From the NCBI RefSeq assembly GCF_030604785.1, contig NZ_JAUVVF010000005.1, forward strand, positions 1-64,000: a stretch of 64,000 nucleotides of DNA. Reading direction: 5' to 3'. The stretch is from Paracoccus sp. (in: a-proteobacteria) (GTDB lineage: Bacteria > Pseudomonadota > Alphaproteobacteria > Rhodobacterales > Rhodobacteraceae). Below, piece after piece: positions 21,461 to 30,314 of the stretch; position 1 is the stretch's first letter, and each line of letters starts with the position of its first letter. Position numbers and translations under genes: made by a program. The notes under the pieces were generated by a model. The model saw only the letters and a list, made by a program, of their open reading frames with translations, searched no databases and was not told the origin of the DNA.

Positions 21461-22667
21461 CCCCCGTTTGCGTGATAGGCACGTTCTGCATCTGCATGCG
21501 CGGCGTGTCGCCGCCCTCGACCCGACGCAGGTTTTCCTTCGTCCTGACCTCGTTGATGGTCATCCAGCCTGCGGCCAGAGCTGCGGAGTAGAAGGCCGAG
21601 CGCGCGGCGCTGTCGCCCCGCAGCAGCCCCTCGATGTTGAACTCGATATGGTATCCTGCGGCCCGGTCCGCGGCGCTCAGCAGCTGCTTGTTCATCGCTG
21701 CCTCGATCCGGCGCAGGCGGCGCCGAAGCGTGAAGGTCAGGAACATGATCATCTGCTGCTCGACGCTTGTCGGCCAAGCGGTCGAAGCCCCGGCATGGCC
21801 GATCAGCGCGGGCGGCACCCCGAAGAAACGGCAGATCACTTCGACCGAGAACTGCCGCGTCTCCAGCATCTGGGCATCTTCCGGCGACAGGCTCAGTGCC
21901 GAAATCTCGACCCCGCCCTCCGCGATGAAGGGGCGGCCGGAATTCGCGGCGCCGATGTAGCGCTCCGTCATCCGCTCCTCGACCAGCTTGCGCTGCTCGG
22001 GGGTCAGCCATTCCTTGAACTTGATGCTCGTGTGCGGATTCAGGCTGTTCTTGAACGTGGACGCTGCGGCCAGTTCGGCAGCCTGGACGGCAGACAGGCT
22101 GTTGCGCGCAACCGCCAGAGTGGAAAGCCCGCCCAAGGGATCGCCGCCAGCTCCCCGCACATGCAGCACATCCGCATCCCCAAGACGGTATTTCTGGCCG
22201 TCCTGCGTCCAAGCATATTCCAGCGAGCCGTCCGGGCGCCTCTTGACCGTGACTGATGGCGCCGGGGCCGGGATCAGGGCCACGATCCGCCCGCCTGCGC
22301 CGCGCTCGATCCGCGAGTAGGCGTTTCCGCGCAGCTCCATCCAGATCCCGAGCGCGTCCAGCCAATCGACGGCCGTCTGCTCGAAATTCGGGCTGTCGTG
22401 CAGGATCTCGTAGAGCGGGTGATCCTTGGCCGGGGTCTTGTGCCCGTCCGCATCCCGGCGGAACACCTGAAGCGGCAGGCTGCTGATCGTGCCGCTGATC
22501 AGGTTGACGCAGGCCCAGACCGCGTCCAGACCCATTGCGCTCGCGTCGGTCACCGCGACCCCGGCCGCACCGGTCTGCGCTTCGCGCGACCGGCCATCCG
22601 TGAACTGGAAGCTGTCGCCCTTGCGCGCCAGGCCCAGAGCTGACAGCGCGCGCGTCATCAGCTTCAT
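21441..22667 (-). CDS. Portal protein, HK97 family
   Basis: 408 residues. It contains AVWACVNLISGTISSLPLQVFRRD, DHPLYEILHDSPN, GIWMELRGNAYSRIER, VLHVRGAGGDPLGGLSTLAVAR and EVICRFFGVPPALIGH, the conserved stretches of Phage_portal proteins. The dodecameric portal forms the DNA channel and binds the terminase. It starts 1 bp after the terminase stop. Confidence 0.95.
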   Translation of the reverse strand: MKLMTRALSALGLARKGDSFQFTDGRSREAQTGAAGVAVTDASAMGLDAVWACVNLISGTISSLPLQVFRRDADGHKTPAKDHPLYEILHDSPNFEQTAVDWLDALGIWMELRGNAYSRIERGAGGRIVALIPAPAPSVTVKRRPDGSLEYAWTQDGQKYRLGDADVLHVRGAGGDPLGGLSTLAVARNSLSAVQAAELAAASTFKNSLNPHTSIKFKEWLTPEQRKLVEERMTERYIGAANSGRPFIAEGGVEISALSLSPEDAQMLETRQFSVEVICRFFGVPPALIGHAGASTAWPTSVEQQMIMFLTFTLRRRLRRIEAAMNKQLLSAADRAAGYHIEFNIEGLLRGDSAARSAFYSAALAAGWMTINEVRTKENLRRVEGGDTPRMQMQNVPITQTGDGDADL

Positions 22668-22668
22668 C

Positions 22669-24378
22669 TCATGCCCCCAGGCTATCGAAGAACGACGCCA
22701 TGTTGGCGCTCTGGCGGTTCGGCTCGGGATTGCCGAACATCAGCATCGCGGCGTTGAAGGTCGCCATCAGGGCGTCGATCTTCGCGCTTCCGGCCACCTG
22801 CTTTGTCACGATGTAGTTGCTCCCTTTCAGTTCGGTCTTGGCGTTGCCGACATTCCACGACATCAGCCCGGATCCGCCATGGACCAGCTTGCGGTCCTTC
22901 AGGCGTCGCGGCAGCGTCAGCACCGCCGATTGCAGCTTCCAGCCCTGCCCGACGCTGATCCAGCGATCCTCGCCGAAGCCGCAGGCATCCAGCGCGTCCA
23001 GAAGCTCGGCGATCCCGGCCGCATCGAGGCCGATGGCCGGGGTCTCGACCGGCAACAGCGATGCAGCCTCGAGCCGCTGGATGATCTCGATGGCGCCCGC
23101 GACATCGTCGCCCACGGCATCGCACCAGGTCAGGTCACCGGCAGCGGCAAAGTCGTTCAGCCGCGGCGCGATCTCCTTGCGCTGCGCGGCGACCTCCGGA
23201 AAGGCCCAGGCGTGCACCCAGTGCAGCCAGCGCCTTGTCTCGGCCTCGCGACCGATCACCGACATGGCGAACAGGTCATCAAGGCCGCCGCCGTCGATGC
23301 CGACCACGCAGACTTCGCTGCGGTCGATCAGATCCTCCAGCGTCAGCCCGGGATCGCCGCAGCCCTCCCAATACAGCGCACCGGGCCAGCGATCCGCGCG
23401 CAACGACATGCCGATCTGCACGTTGAAGTGCTGCGAGGCCAGAAGCATCAGCGCCTCCGGCCCTTCGGCCTCAGCCGCGATCAGCTCGTCGGCCAAAAAC
23501 TCGGGCTGGACTGATGCCCCAAGGGCCGGGTTCACCAAGCCCCAGGTCTTCGGGTCCTTCCAGCCGCCATCCTTGGCCATCTCGACCGGCAGTTCGTAGA
23601 GCACCGGCAGCAGCGGCAGGATGATGTCGCCGTCCCGCACCGCGCGGGCCTTCTCCAGTTCGGCCTTGAACACGCCCGCCGGCGGCTTCTTCGACTGAGT
23701 CGTGATCGTCAGCAGGAAGCCATCGGGCCGCGCCGCCAGCCCGCCCTTGATCTCGCGCATGACGGCCGCCGCCCGCGACATCTCCGCGAACTCGTGCAGC
23801 TCGTCGATCAGCACATAGGCCGCCTTGGTGCCGGTCACGACCTTGGGGTCAGCAGCCTTAATGACCAGCGTGGCCCCAGTCAGCCGGTGGGTGATCGTCC
23901 GCGAATGGCTCTGGACGTGGAACATCGACGTCAGATCGCCGTCGAGGGCGATGATGCCCGCCGCCTGGTCGAAGCTGATAGCCGCTACGCTGATGGTCGG
24001 CGCGATCAGCAGCAGCTCGCACAGCGGGCGCTCGTTCAGGATGATGGCGGTGACCATGATGGCCGCCGCGATCGAGGATTTGCCGTTCTTCTTCGGCACC
24101 AGCAGGAAGAACTCGCGGATCATCCGCTTCTTCGTCACCGGATCGTAGCTGCCGAAGATGGCGCGGACGAAGTCGAAGACCCATTCCCCGCAGACCTCGC
24201 CATAGGTCGGCGTGCCGATGATGTCTGGCACCCGCAGCCGCTTGAAGATCCGCAGCGCCTTCTCGGCCACCGGATCGAACAGCGGCAATTCTGGGACCAG
24301 GCTGCGCCGCGACAGCAGGCGATCGGCCCAGTCCGGAACGGCCGTTGCCCATGCCGTGTCGCGGATCGGCGCCGTCAT
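22669..24378 (-). CDS. Terminase large subunit
   Basis: 569 residues. The ATPase domain has REFFLLVPKKNGKSSIAAAIMV (Walker A-like, VPKKNGKS) and AAYVLIDELHEFAEMSRAA (Walker B, DELHEF). The nuclease part shows CVVGIDGGGLDDLFAMSVIG, with the first catalytic acidic residue. This is the Terlarge ATPase/nuclease pair of HK97-like phages. It lies directly downstream of the small subunit gene with 1 bp between stop and start. It drives DNA packaging and cuts genome ends. Confidence 0.95.
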   Translation of the reverse strand: MTAPIRDTAWATAVPDWADRLLSRRSLVPELPLFDPVAEKALRIFKRLRVPDIIGTPTYGEVCGEWVFDFVRAIFGSYDPVTKKRMIREFFLLVPKKNGKSSIAAAIMVTAIILNERPLCELLLIAPTISVAAISFDQAAGIIALDGDLTSMFHVQSHSRTITHRLTGATLVIKAADPKVVTGTKAAYVLIDELHEFAEMSRAAAVMREIKGGLAARPDGFLLTITTQSKKPPAGVFKAELEKARAVRDGDIILPLLPVLYELPVEMAKDGGWKDPKTWGLVNPALGASVQPEFLADELIAAEAEGPEALMLLASQHFNVQIGMSLRADRWPGALYWEGCGDPGLTLEDLIDRSEVCVVGIDGGGLDDLFAMSVIGREAETRRWLHWVHAWAFPEVAAQRKEIAPRLNDFAAAGDLTWCDAVGDDVAGAIEIIQRLEAASLLPVETPAIGLDAAGIAELLDALDACGFGEDRWISVGQGWKLQSAVLTLPRRLKDRKLVHGGSGLMSWNVGNAKTELKGSNYIVTKQVAGSAKIDALMATFNAAMLMFGNPEPNRQSANMASFFDSLGA

Positions 24379-24379
24379 C

Positions 24380-24868
24380 TCAGTTCGGCCGCCAGCCCGG
24401 CGTCAGATCGGACCCCCAAAGGCTCCCCTCGCCCCCTGCGTTTTCCGCCGCGAGCTGCGCGGCCTCTTTCTTGCCCAGGGCCTTGGTCGGCTTGTCCCGG
24501 GCGGGCTGTTCCTGCGCGGCCTCGAAGCGGCGACCGGCCGTCATCTGGTCGTTCCGCTCAAGCATCTTGCCCAATTCCTTGATCGCGCCCACGTTGCCCT
24601 TGTTGGCCTCGGCCATGACCAGCTCGAAGCGGCGCAGGTCCAGCTGGTCGCGCGCCAAGTCGCGCGCCTTCAGCTCGGCTCTAAAATACCGCTTGAGCGT
24701 GGCCGCCGAGATGCCGACCGCGCCCGCGATCCGGTCATTGACCCAGCCCAAGGCAAGGCCAAGCTTGATTTTGTTGCGAATTTCCGGCGTCACCTCGAAC
24801 CGGGGCCGCCCACGCTGGCCGCGCCCGGGCCGCACAGGGTTTCCGAACAGGTCGATTTCGTCGGTCAT
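24380..24868 (-). CDS. Terminase small subunit (DNA-binding)
   Basis: 162 residues from the ATG at 24868, chosen because the conserved protein starts MTDEIDLFGNP. The longer in-frame reading from 25048 has Pro-rich nonsense-like sequence and would run through the intergenic gap. A helix-turn-helix (IRNKIKLGLALGWVNDRIAGAVGISAATLKRYF) is followed by an oligomerisation helix region (RRFELVMAEANKGNVGAIKELGKMLER). The protein recognises the pac or cos site. The C-terminus (SLWGSDLTPGW) may contact the large subunit. Confidence 0.85.
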   Translation of the reverse strand: MTDEIDLFGNPVRPGRGQRGRPRFEVTPEIRNKIKLGLALGWVNDRIAGAVGISAATLKRYFRAELKARDLARDQLDLRRFELVMAEANKGNVGAIKELGKMLERNDQMTAGRRFEAAQEQPARDKPTKALGKKEAAQLAAENAGGEGSLWGSDLTPGWRPN

Positions 24869-24950
24869 CAGAAAAAAATCTCCGGCTGAGTGGGGCGCGG
24901 GTCCCGGGGGCCGGGCGCCCTGGACTTTGACCCACCCCCCCCGTCCGGCG

Positions 24951-25292
24951 TCAGGCCCGAGGCGCCCGCCTTTCCTCACGCTGCTTCGCCCCGCTGTGGC
25001 AGGTGGCGCAGAGGCATTGCAGGTTGGTCCGGTCGAAGAACAGGTCACGGTCGCCGCGATGCGGCTCGATATGGTCAGCGACGAGGTCGCGGCTTTCCCC
25101 GATGAACCCGCACCGCGCGCAGGTGAACAGCGCGCCGATCAGTACGTCCTTCCGCAGCGCACGCCACTCGGGCGTCTTGTACCAGCGCCGCCAGGTGTCG
25201 ATCCTGTCGCGCGACCGGACCGGCACCTCGCCGCCCGAACCGCGCGGCTTCATCTGCCGCCCGCGTTGGGCCAACTGCTTCATGCGCGCCAT
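24951..25292 (-). CDS. HNH endonuclease of the packaging module
   Basis: 113 residues. The motif CARCGFIGESRDLVADHIEPHRGDRDLFFDRTNLQCLCATCHSGAKQ has paired Cys zinc ligands, the catalytic DH and the Asn/His of an HNH/GIY-type betabeta-alpha metal finger. The N-terminus is basic (MARMKQLAQRGRQMKPR). HNH genes immediately upstream of the terminase small subunit are typical of HK97-like cos phages, where they assist terminase cleavage. A stem (CGCCCGC ... GCGGGCG, about 25320-25347) lies upstream of the gene. Confidence 0.88.
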   Translation of the reverse strand: MARMKQLAQRGRQMKPRGSGGEVPVRSRDRIDTWRRWYKTPEWRALRKDVLIGALFTCARCGFIGESRDLVADHIEPHRGDRDLFFDRTNLQCLCATCHSGAKQREERRAPRA

Positions 25293-25407
25293 GGATGTCC
25301 GGGGTTCAGGAACGACGAACGCCCGCGAGGGATGATCCCTGCGGGCGCACGTCTGGATAATATTGATTCTCCTGTCACAGAGAGAGGTAAGTGGTCAAGA
25401 GGTTTTT

Positions 25408-26157
25408 TCAGGACCGATATCCGACCATGCGGCTCAGCGCGGCACTTAGCGCCTCTGCGAGCGCCTTCTGATGACCACCATAGTCAGACCATCCATGCGC
25501 CTTGAGAACCGCCTTGATGCTCTTGCCATGCAGGCAGACCGCGTCCACCAATGCCCGGTCAGTGATGATGCAGGCGCCTTGGCTGCCGCGAGCCGAGGGG
25601 CGCACCCGGCGCACCGCCATGGCGATTCCGCCGCCGATCCGCTTGCGCAGGACATCGACCCGCCCGGACAGCGCAAGGCGGCGGTCCATCCAGTCGCGCC
25701 CATCCGGCCCGCCATGCGATGCCTGCAGGCTGGACAGCTTCATGCCGTCAGCAGACAGCAGCTCGACCAGGTCACGATACCAGCGCCCGATAGCGACCTG
25801 ATCCGGCGACAGGGGCGCCGGGCGCTTGGCGCGCGCCGCAGCAGCCAGCATCGCGTCGAATGCGTCGGCCGGGCGGATAGCCTCGCGCCCGCCATAGCCA
25901 CGATGCACGGCCTGGACCTTGTCGCCCACCGGCAGCAGCTCGACGTTCTGGACCAGGACGAAGCCGCCGCGCGCCGGGCTGGCCGGGATCGCCGGGCCAC
26001 AGACCTCGGGCGGGGTGGCAGCGGCCTGCATCTGGCGCAGTCGGGCGGCTTCGACCGCCATGCGATTGTCGGGCTGTTTCGCTGCCAGACCGGCCAGACG
26101 ATCCAGATAGACCTGCCCCCGGCCTTCGCCATTCAGGATGTTGTGCTTCTCTTTCAT
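25408..26157 (-). CDS. Phage protein with C-terminal HTH, possible late regulator
   Basis: 249 residues. The N-terminal part is basic and helical (VYLDRLAGLAAKQPDNRMAVEAARLRQM). The middle contains AFDAMLAAAARAKRPAPLSPDQVAIGRWYRDLVELL, and the C-terminal 45 residues look like a helix-turn-helix (ALVDAVCLHGKSIKAVLKAHGWSDYGGHQKALAEALSAAL). It stands between the replication genes and the packaging genes, downstream of a 435-bp gene-free region. A regulator of late transcription is a reasonable guess from this place and the HTH, but no named family was recognised. Confidence 0.6.
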   Translation of the reverse strand: MKEKHNILNGEGRGQVYLDRLAGLAAKQPDNRMAVEAARLRQMQAAATPPEVCGPAIPASPARGGFVLVQNVELLPVGDKVQAVHRGYGGREAIRPADAFDAMLAAAARAKRPAPLSPDQVAIGRWYRDLVELLSADGMKLSSLQASHGGPDGRDWMDRRLALSGRVDVLRKRIGGGIAMAVRRVRPSARGSQGACIITDRALVDAVCLHGKSIKAVLKAHGWSDYGGHQKALAEALSAALSRMVGYRS

Positions 26158-26593
26158 CTGAACACTAGCCCTTGTGTTTCGCTGTTTTTTCTTAGGGTGG
26201 ATGGGGAGGATGTTGATTTTCTAGGGATGATGCAGGGAGGAAAGAGAAGAGGTATTAAAGAAGGGAAAACAGGGAGTTGCGGCATTCAGGGTGGATAGGG
26301 ATGATAATTCCGAACTAACGCATATGAGAGACCTTGCCCCAATCCAGCATTGGCCCTTCGCATATATATAGAACCTCGCCATTATCCTCCCCAAGCGCCC
26401 ATGCTCCCCAATCACCCCGCAACCCCGTGTTTTCGCGACACTTCCCCCCGCGCCCCCTTGTTCCCCATCATCCCCGCAGGGACGATGAAACTCCCTGATC
26501 GAAGCAAGCGAGAGAGGGGTGCGGGGACCATGGGCGGCCCGGGGCCGTGCCCCTTTGCCGTCCATCTGGCGACATGATCCCTGAAAGACCGCC
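26158..26593. other. 435-bp gene-free region with direct repeats and strand asymmetry
   Basis: No convincing gene is visible. Bases 26190-26310 are purine-rich on the plus strand, while 26390-26490 are pyrimidine-rich. An 18-bp direct repeat, agggtggatRgggaKgat, occurs at 26194-26211 and 26288-26305 (two mismatches), with a partial third copy at 26222-26231. A run tatatata is at about 26362-26369. The GC content is clearly lower than the surroundings in the first half. It may hold a late promoter region or an origin-like or iteron site. Confidence 0.45.
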
Positions 26594-28408
26594 TCACGCA
26601 TTGCGCGGCCCCTTCCAGTTCACGCGGCCATTCACGTCCTTGGGAAGGTCACGGCTGAAGGTGTCGCTGAACCTGATGCCGTCATAGCGCATGACGCCGC
26701 TAGACTTGCGATCGGTGAAACCCTGGCCGGTCGTCGCGCTTCGCCAGGTGCGGCTCTTGTCCTTCAGTCGCAGCGAGATCGTCCTGTCGCGCCACTGTCC
26801 CTCGCCCCGGCAATAGAGCCAGAAGTTGAAGGCATCCTTCAGGTCGAGAGCGTAGATCGTATCCGCAGGGTCGCCTGTGACCACGCATGCGGTCTCCAGG
26901 AACATGCCGACAGGGTCGCTTTCCTCGCGATACTCCTGCGTGGCGTCCAGCACCGCCGCAGGCTCTTGCAGCCCGCCTTCCAGATAGGCCAGCAGCCCCT
27001 CGACCAGCCAATTCAGGATGCCTGATCGCTCGGCCCATAGCTTCTCGCCCAGGTTCGGGTCGCGCTCTTCCTTCGGGATCTGGACGTCGAAGGGCACCAG
27101 CAGCACCCGACGCCAGATGCCATCGTCCAGCCCCCGGATCTCGGGCTTGTGGTTGCCGCTGATCGTCAGCTTGAAGATCGGCTTCACCTCGACGAAATCG
27201 CTGTGCAGGGCGCGGATCAGCATCGGCTCGCCGCCGGTCAACTCCTTGATGATGCCCTCTTGCAGCTTCTCGCCTTCCTCGGGCTCTGACGCGCGCACAA
27301 AGCGGGCGCCCATCAGCGGCACAAGGTCCGGGGTGGCATCGCCGCCCCCGCGCCGGTTGCGGCCCGTCAGGCTCTCGATCTTGGCCGTGCTGGCATAGTC
27401 GCCCATCATCCGGGCGATCAGATCGACCAGCACCGACTTGCCGTTCGCGCCCCCGCCATAGAAGAAACACAGCTTCTGTTCGCCGGTCAGGGCCGTCATG
27501 GACAGGCCCAGCCAGCGCTGCAGAAAAGCGCGCATCTCGGGCGCGGGCTGGATCCGCGACAGATAGGCATCGAAGGTCGGGCACCGGGCATGCGGATCAT
27601 ACTCGACCGGCATCAGCTTGGTCATGTGCAGCTGGCGCGCATGGGGCAAGGCCTGCATGTCGGCCGTGCGGCTGAACCCCGTCCCCGGCCCGCCATCGAC
27701 GCTGAAGCGCAGCACGCCCGACGCGCAGTTCACGTCCAGCGCCTCGGCATCCAGCATTTCCAGCGGGCGGGCGAGACTGGTCTGCGCCTCGGTCATGGCC
27801 GCCGCGATCCGGGCCGTGTTGCCCGAGGTGCGCGCGAATCCGCGATGGTCCTTGCGCTTGCTGGTCAGCACCTTTTCCAAATTCGCCAGATCGGCCAGCC
27901 GCGGCGACAGCATGTCCCGCTCGGCCCGCGCCTCTTCGGCACCCTCGCCACCCAGGGCGATCTGATCGTCCAGTTCCTTTGCGCGGCGCCGGACCTCGCG
28001 CAGCTGGCCGAGCTTGTCCATCTGCCACGGCTCAAGCACCAGATGTGGCACCTCACGCTCGATCAGCGCGCCAAGACGCTGCGCCCGGCGGCGCGCCTCG
28101 ATCTCGTCGGCGTCCTTTTCCCACCGCGCCCCGGACCAGACGAACCAGCCGACGCGCGGCACCCAGATCACGTCCTGCCCGAAATGGCAGTAGAACCGCT
28201 GGCCGTTCCCGTAGTCGTTCAGCGGAAAGGCAGCGCATTCCCGCGCGGGATCATCGGGGCAATCGTCATCAGGGGGTGCGGGGGATCGGTCGTCAGGACC
28301 TGCGCCGGGGTCGTCGGGATCGCCATAGCCGCTATCCGGCCCCTCGGGCAGATCGACCTCTTCGGGCGCGGCCATTGCTGCCCGGACTTTCTCGATACCA
28401 TCACTCAT
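26594..28408 (-). CDS. Phage DNA helicase/primase, D5/P4 family (C-terminal SF3 helicase)
   Basis: 604 residues from the ATG at 28408, which overlaps the stop of the upstream primase by 8 bp (ATGAGTGA). An acidic, Pro-rich N-terminus precedes FYCHFGQDVIWVPRVGWFVWSG. The SF3 ATPase core has LCFFYGGGANGKSVLVDLIARMMGDYA (Walker A), RFVRASEPEEGEKLQEGIIKELTGGEPM (Walker B and C region) and LTISGNHKPEIRGLDDGIWRRVLLVPF (sensor/arginine finger region, NHKP). The family is phage/plasmid primase P4-like. It unwinds DNA at the phage origin. Confidence 0.93.
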   Translation of the reverse strand: MSDGIEKVRAAMAAPEEVDLPEGPDSGYGDPDDPGAGPDDRSPAPPDDDCPDDPARECAAFPLNDYGNGQRFYCHFGQDVIWVPRVGWFVWSGARWEKDADEIEARRRAQRLGALIEREVPHLVLEPWQMDKLGQLREVRRRAKELDDQIALGGEGAEEARAERDMLSPRLADLANLEKVLTSKRKDHRGFARTSGNTARIAAAMTEAQTSLARPLEMLDAEALDVNCASGVLRFSVDGGPGTGFSRTADMQALPHARQLHMTKLMPVEYDPHARCPTFDAYLSRIQPAPEMRAFLQRWLGLSMTALTGEQKLCFFYGGGANGKSVLVDLIARMMGDYASTAKIESLTGRNRRGGGDATPDLVPLMGARFVRASEPEEGEKLQEGIIKELTGGEPMLIRALHSDFVEVKPIFKLTISGNHKPEIRGLDDGIWRRVLLVPFDVQIPKEERDPNLGEKLWAERSGILNWLVEGLLAYLEGGLQEPAAVLDATQEYREESDPVGMFLETACVVTGDPADTIYALDLKDAFNFWLYCRGEGQWRDRTISLRLKDKSRTWRSATTGQGFTDRKSSGVMRYDGIRFSDTFSRDLPKDVNGRVNWKGPRNA

Positions 28409-29555
28409 CGTCGCCCCCCTCGCCATCGGGGTCTTGGCCCATCAGCAGGTCGTTCATGTCGAGCCCCTCGCCCGGATGGACGATGGCGGCGGTCAGGCCG
28501 GGCCGCAGCGCCATGGCGCGGCGCAGGCCGGAAAGAAGCTTGGCGCGGGTCAGCTTCGGATCGCTGTCGCCGTCCTGGACAAAGACCAGGCGCTTGACCC
28601 ATTGCGGCGGCAGGAAAGCATCCCGATCGGTCAGGTCGGGCAGGCCCGCATATTTCAGGCCGGGGCCAAGGCGACGCGCGCCGGCCATGTTCCCCAGATC
28701 GACCCCAGCCCAGAAAGCCGCGCCTTCAAGTCCTTTGGTGCGCGCGACCATGGCCGACAGGGTCGTCTCGATCCCCTCGGCCATCACCATCGCCTCGGCA
28801 TCGCGCGGCGTGTGAATGCGGATCGCGCCGCCCTTCTTGGATCCATAGACCTTCTTGGACGCGACCATCTCACCCGCTTTGAACGGATGCGGCGCAACGA
28901 CCTTGCCCTTTGGCTGGCCCAGATCGATCCATGTCCGGTGGACGCCGGTCAGCGCGCCCGAGGCATCGCTGATTGCGGCCAGCATCGCCGGGCCCTCATG
29001 GACGGAGACGAATTCGCCGCGGCGCTTGTCATCCGGCACGACCAGGCGCGCGGATGGCTCGAAGCGGAAACAGCCGGGCACCCGAGCGCCTTCGCGCAGC
29101 CTGATGCCGCGCCGGGCGAGGTAGTCCACGACAGGCGTGCGGGTGGCAGGCTCTGCCCGCGACCAGATCTGGCGGGCCAGCGCGATCGCGTCCTGCCTGC
29201 GGCGCTCGGCCTCGGCCTCACGCTGGCGGCGGTGCTGATCGGCCCGGCGCTGCTGGTCGGCGCGCTGCTGCGGCGTCAGTTCCTGACGTGGTCCGACCAG
29301 CCATTCCAGCGCGGCGCGGAAATCCAGCCCCAGCACCAGCTGCACCAGCGCGATCTGGTCGCCCTTGGCATCGCAGCGGCGGCACAGAAACACGCCCTTG
29401 CGCAGGTTGATCCCGAAGCGATCCTTGCCGCCACAGCCGGGACACGGCCCGACCAGCTCGCCACCGGTGCGGACCAGCGACGGGATCGCCAGCCGATCGA
29501 TCAGATCGGCCATCGGCACCTGATGAGCCAGCTCGACCCGGCCATCATCACGCAT
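28401..29555 (-). CDS. Phage DNA primase with CHC2 zinc finger and Toprim-like region
   Basis: 384 residues from the ATG at 29555, chosen because AAGG lies 8 nt upstream and the gene overlaps the previous stop by 8 bp (ATGCGTGA); an ATG at 29564 is possible. The zinc finger CPGCGGKDRFGINLRKGVFLCRRC is DnaG-like. A charged linker (QQRRADQHRRQREAEAERRRQD) leads to a primase core, and VMAEGIETTLSA is the Toprim-type acidic strand used for metal binding. The partner gene for the SF3 helicase follows directly. It makes RNA primers for phage replication. Confidence 0.92.
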   Translation of the reverse strand: MRDDGRVELAHQVPMADLIDRLAIPSLVRTGGELVGPCPGCGGKDRFGINLRKGVFLCRRCDAKGDQIALVQLVLGLDFRAALEWLVGPRQELTPQQRADQQRRADQHRRQREAEAERRRQDAIALARQIWSRAEPATRTPVVDYLARRGIRLREGARVPGCFRFEPSARLVVPDDKRRGEFVSVHEGPAMLAAISDASGALTGVHRTWIDLGQPKGKVVAPHPFKAGEMVASKKVYGSKKGGAIRIHTPRDAEAMVMAEGIETTLSAMVARTKGLEGAAFWAGVDLGNMAGARRLGPGLKYAGLPDLTDRDAFLPPQWVKRLVFVQDGDSDPKLTRAKLLSGLRRAMALRPGLTAAIVHPGEGLDMNDLLMGQDPDGEGGDDE

Positions 29556-29829
29556 GGCGTTCATCCTTGATGGTCAGGCGCTTGTATTCGTCGCGCGACA
29601 GCATGACCGCCTTGATCGCGCGGTCGAGATCGATATCGATCCCGGCCAGCGCCGCCAGATAGCGTGCACTCGATCCAGACAGATAGCGCCGGGCCTCGAC
29701 GGCGACCGCCTCGGGCTTACCGCGCGCCAGGCGCTTCTGCTTGTTGTAGCGGCCATTGAATTCGTCGAGCTGCGCCAGCAAGACCGCCGCGAACAGCTTG
29801 CGGCAACGCGCCGCCTGGATGTCTGTCAT
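29548..29829 (-). CDS. Small phage early protein
   Basis: 93 residues. Helical throughout and basic: TDIQAARCRKLFAAVLLAQLDEFNGRYNKQKRLARGKPEAV ... YLAALAGIDIDLDRAIKAVMLSRDEYKRL. It overlaps the previous stop by 4 bp (ATGA) and the primase start by 8 bp, so it is translationally coupled to both. Family not recognised. Its place next to the primase suggests a replication accessory role. Confidence 0.6.
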   Translation of the reverse strand: MTDIQAARCRKLFAAVLLAQLDEFNGRYNKQKRLARGKPEAVAVEARRYLSGSSARYLAALAGIDIDLDRAIKAVMLSRDEYKRLTIKDERHA

Positions 29830-30314
29830 GCTGCCCTCCCCTTCCGCAAAGCCGCTTCATGCCGCATCACCGCGGCCATCAGCTGATCGCGCTGGCGCGG
29901 GCTGGCCGAGGGCGACAGCCACATGCAGAATGAGCTGTAATTCACGCCAAGGGCGTGGGCGGCGGCCCGGCGGCTGCGCCATTCGAAAGGCCCAATCTTG
30001 GTTGCCGTGCTCTTGCTCGGCTTGTTGCGATGCGACCCGCGGCCCACACCAAGCGTGTCCAGATGGCCGTGAAGGCGCAGCAAAGTGGACACCGACTGCG
30101 GACAGACCCCAGCAGCCTCGGCCACGGCCTTGATGCTGGGATAGGTCTTGCCGCGCCAGGTGCAGGCCACTGTCCGGCCCTGCCCGATCAGCTCAAGATG
30201 GCCGAATTCTTCGATATGCCTGGTGATCGTGGTCACATGCACGCCAAGGGCGCGCGCGGCGGCGGAATGGCTGGGATAGCGCGTCCCGTCCGGACCGATG
30301 ACGGGGCGCTTCAT
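29826..30314 (-). CDS. Phage DNA-binding protein with three tandem HTH-like repeats
   Basis: 162 residues. Three related modules are visible: GPDGTRYPSHSAAARALGVHVTTITRHI (about 7-34), RGKTYPSIKAVAEAAGVCPQSVSTLLRLHG (about 52-82) and FEWRSRRAAAHALGVNYSSFCMWLSPS (about 108-135). Each has the Y/W-x-S-x-x-A-A-x-A-x-G-V/N pattern followed by a recognition helix, like the NUMOD or helix-turn-helix repeats found beside phage nucleases, though no nuclease is fused here. Linkers of about 20 residues separate the units. It may bind a repeated site cooperatively. Confidence 0.65.
   Translation of the reverse strand: MKRPVIGPDGTRYPSHSAAARALGVHVTTITRHIEEFGHLELIGQGRTVACTWRGKTYPSIKAVAEAAGVCPQSVSTLLRLHGHLDTLGVGRGSHRNKPSKSTATKIGPFEWRSRRAAAHALGVNYSSFCMWLSPSASPRQRDQLMAAVMRHEAALRKGRAA

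Noticed and set aside
24869-25048. N-terminal extension of the terminase small subunit
   Set aside because: Pro/Gly-rich translation, no ribosome binding site, and overlap with the HNH gene; the conserved start is at 24868.
26221-26601. Open frames on either strand in the 26.2-26.6-kb gap
   Set aside because: Composition is biased and protein sequences are low-complexity; no coupling or ribosome binding site fits. Better described as non-coding with repeats.
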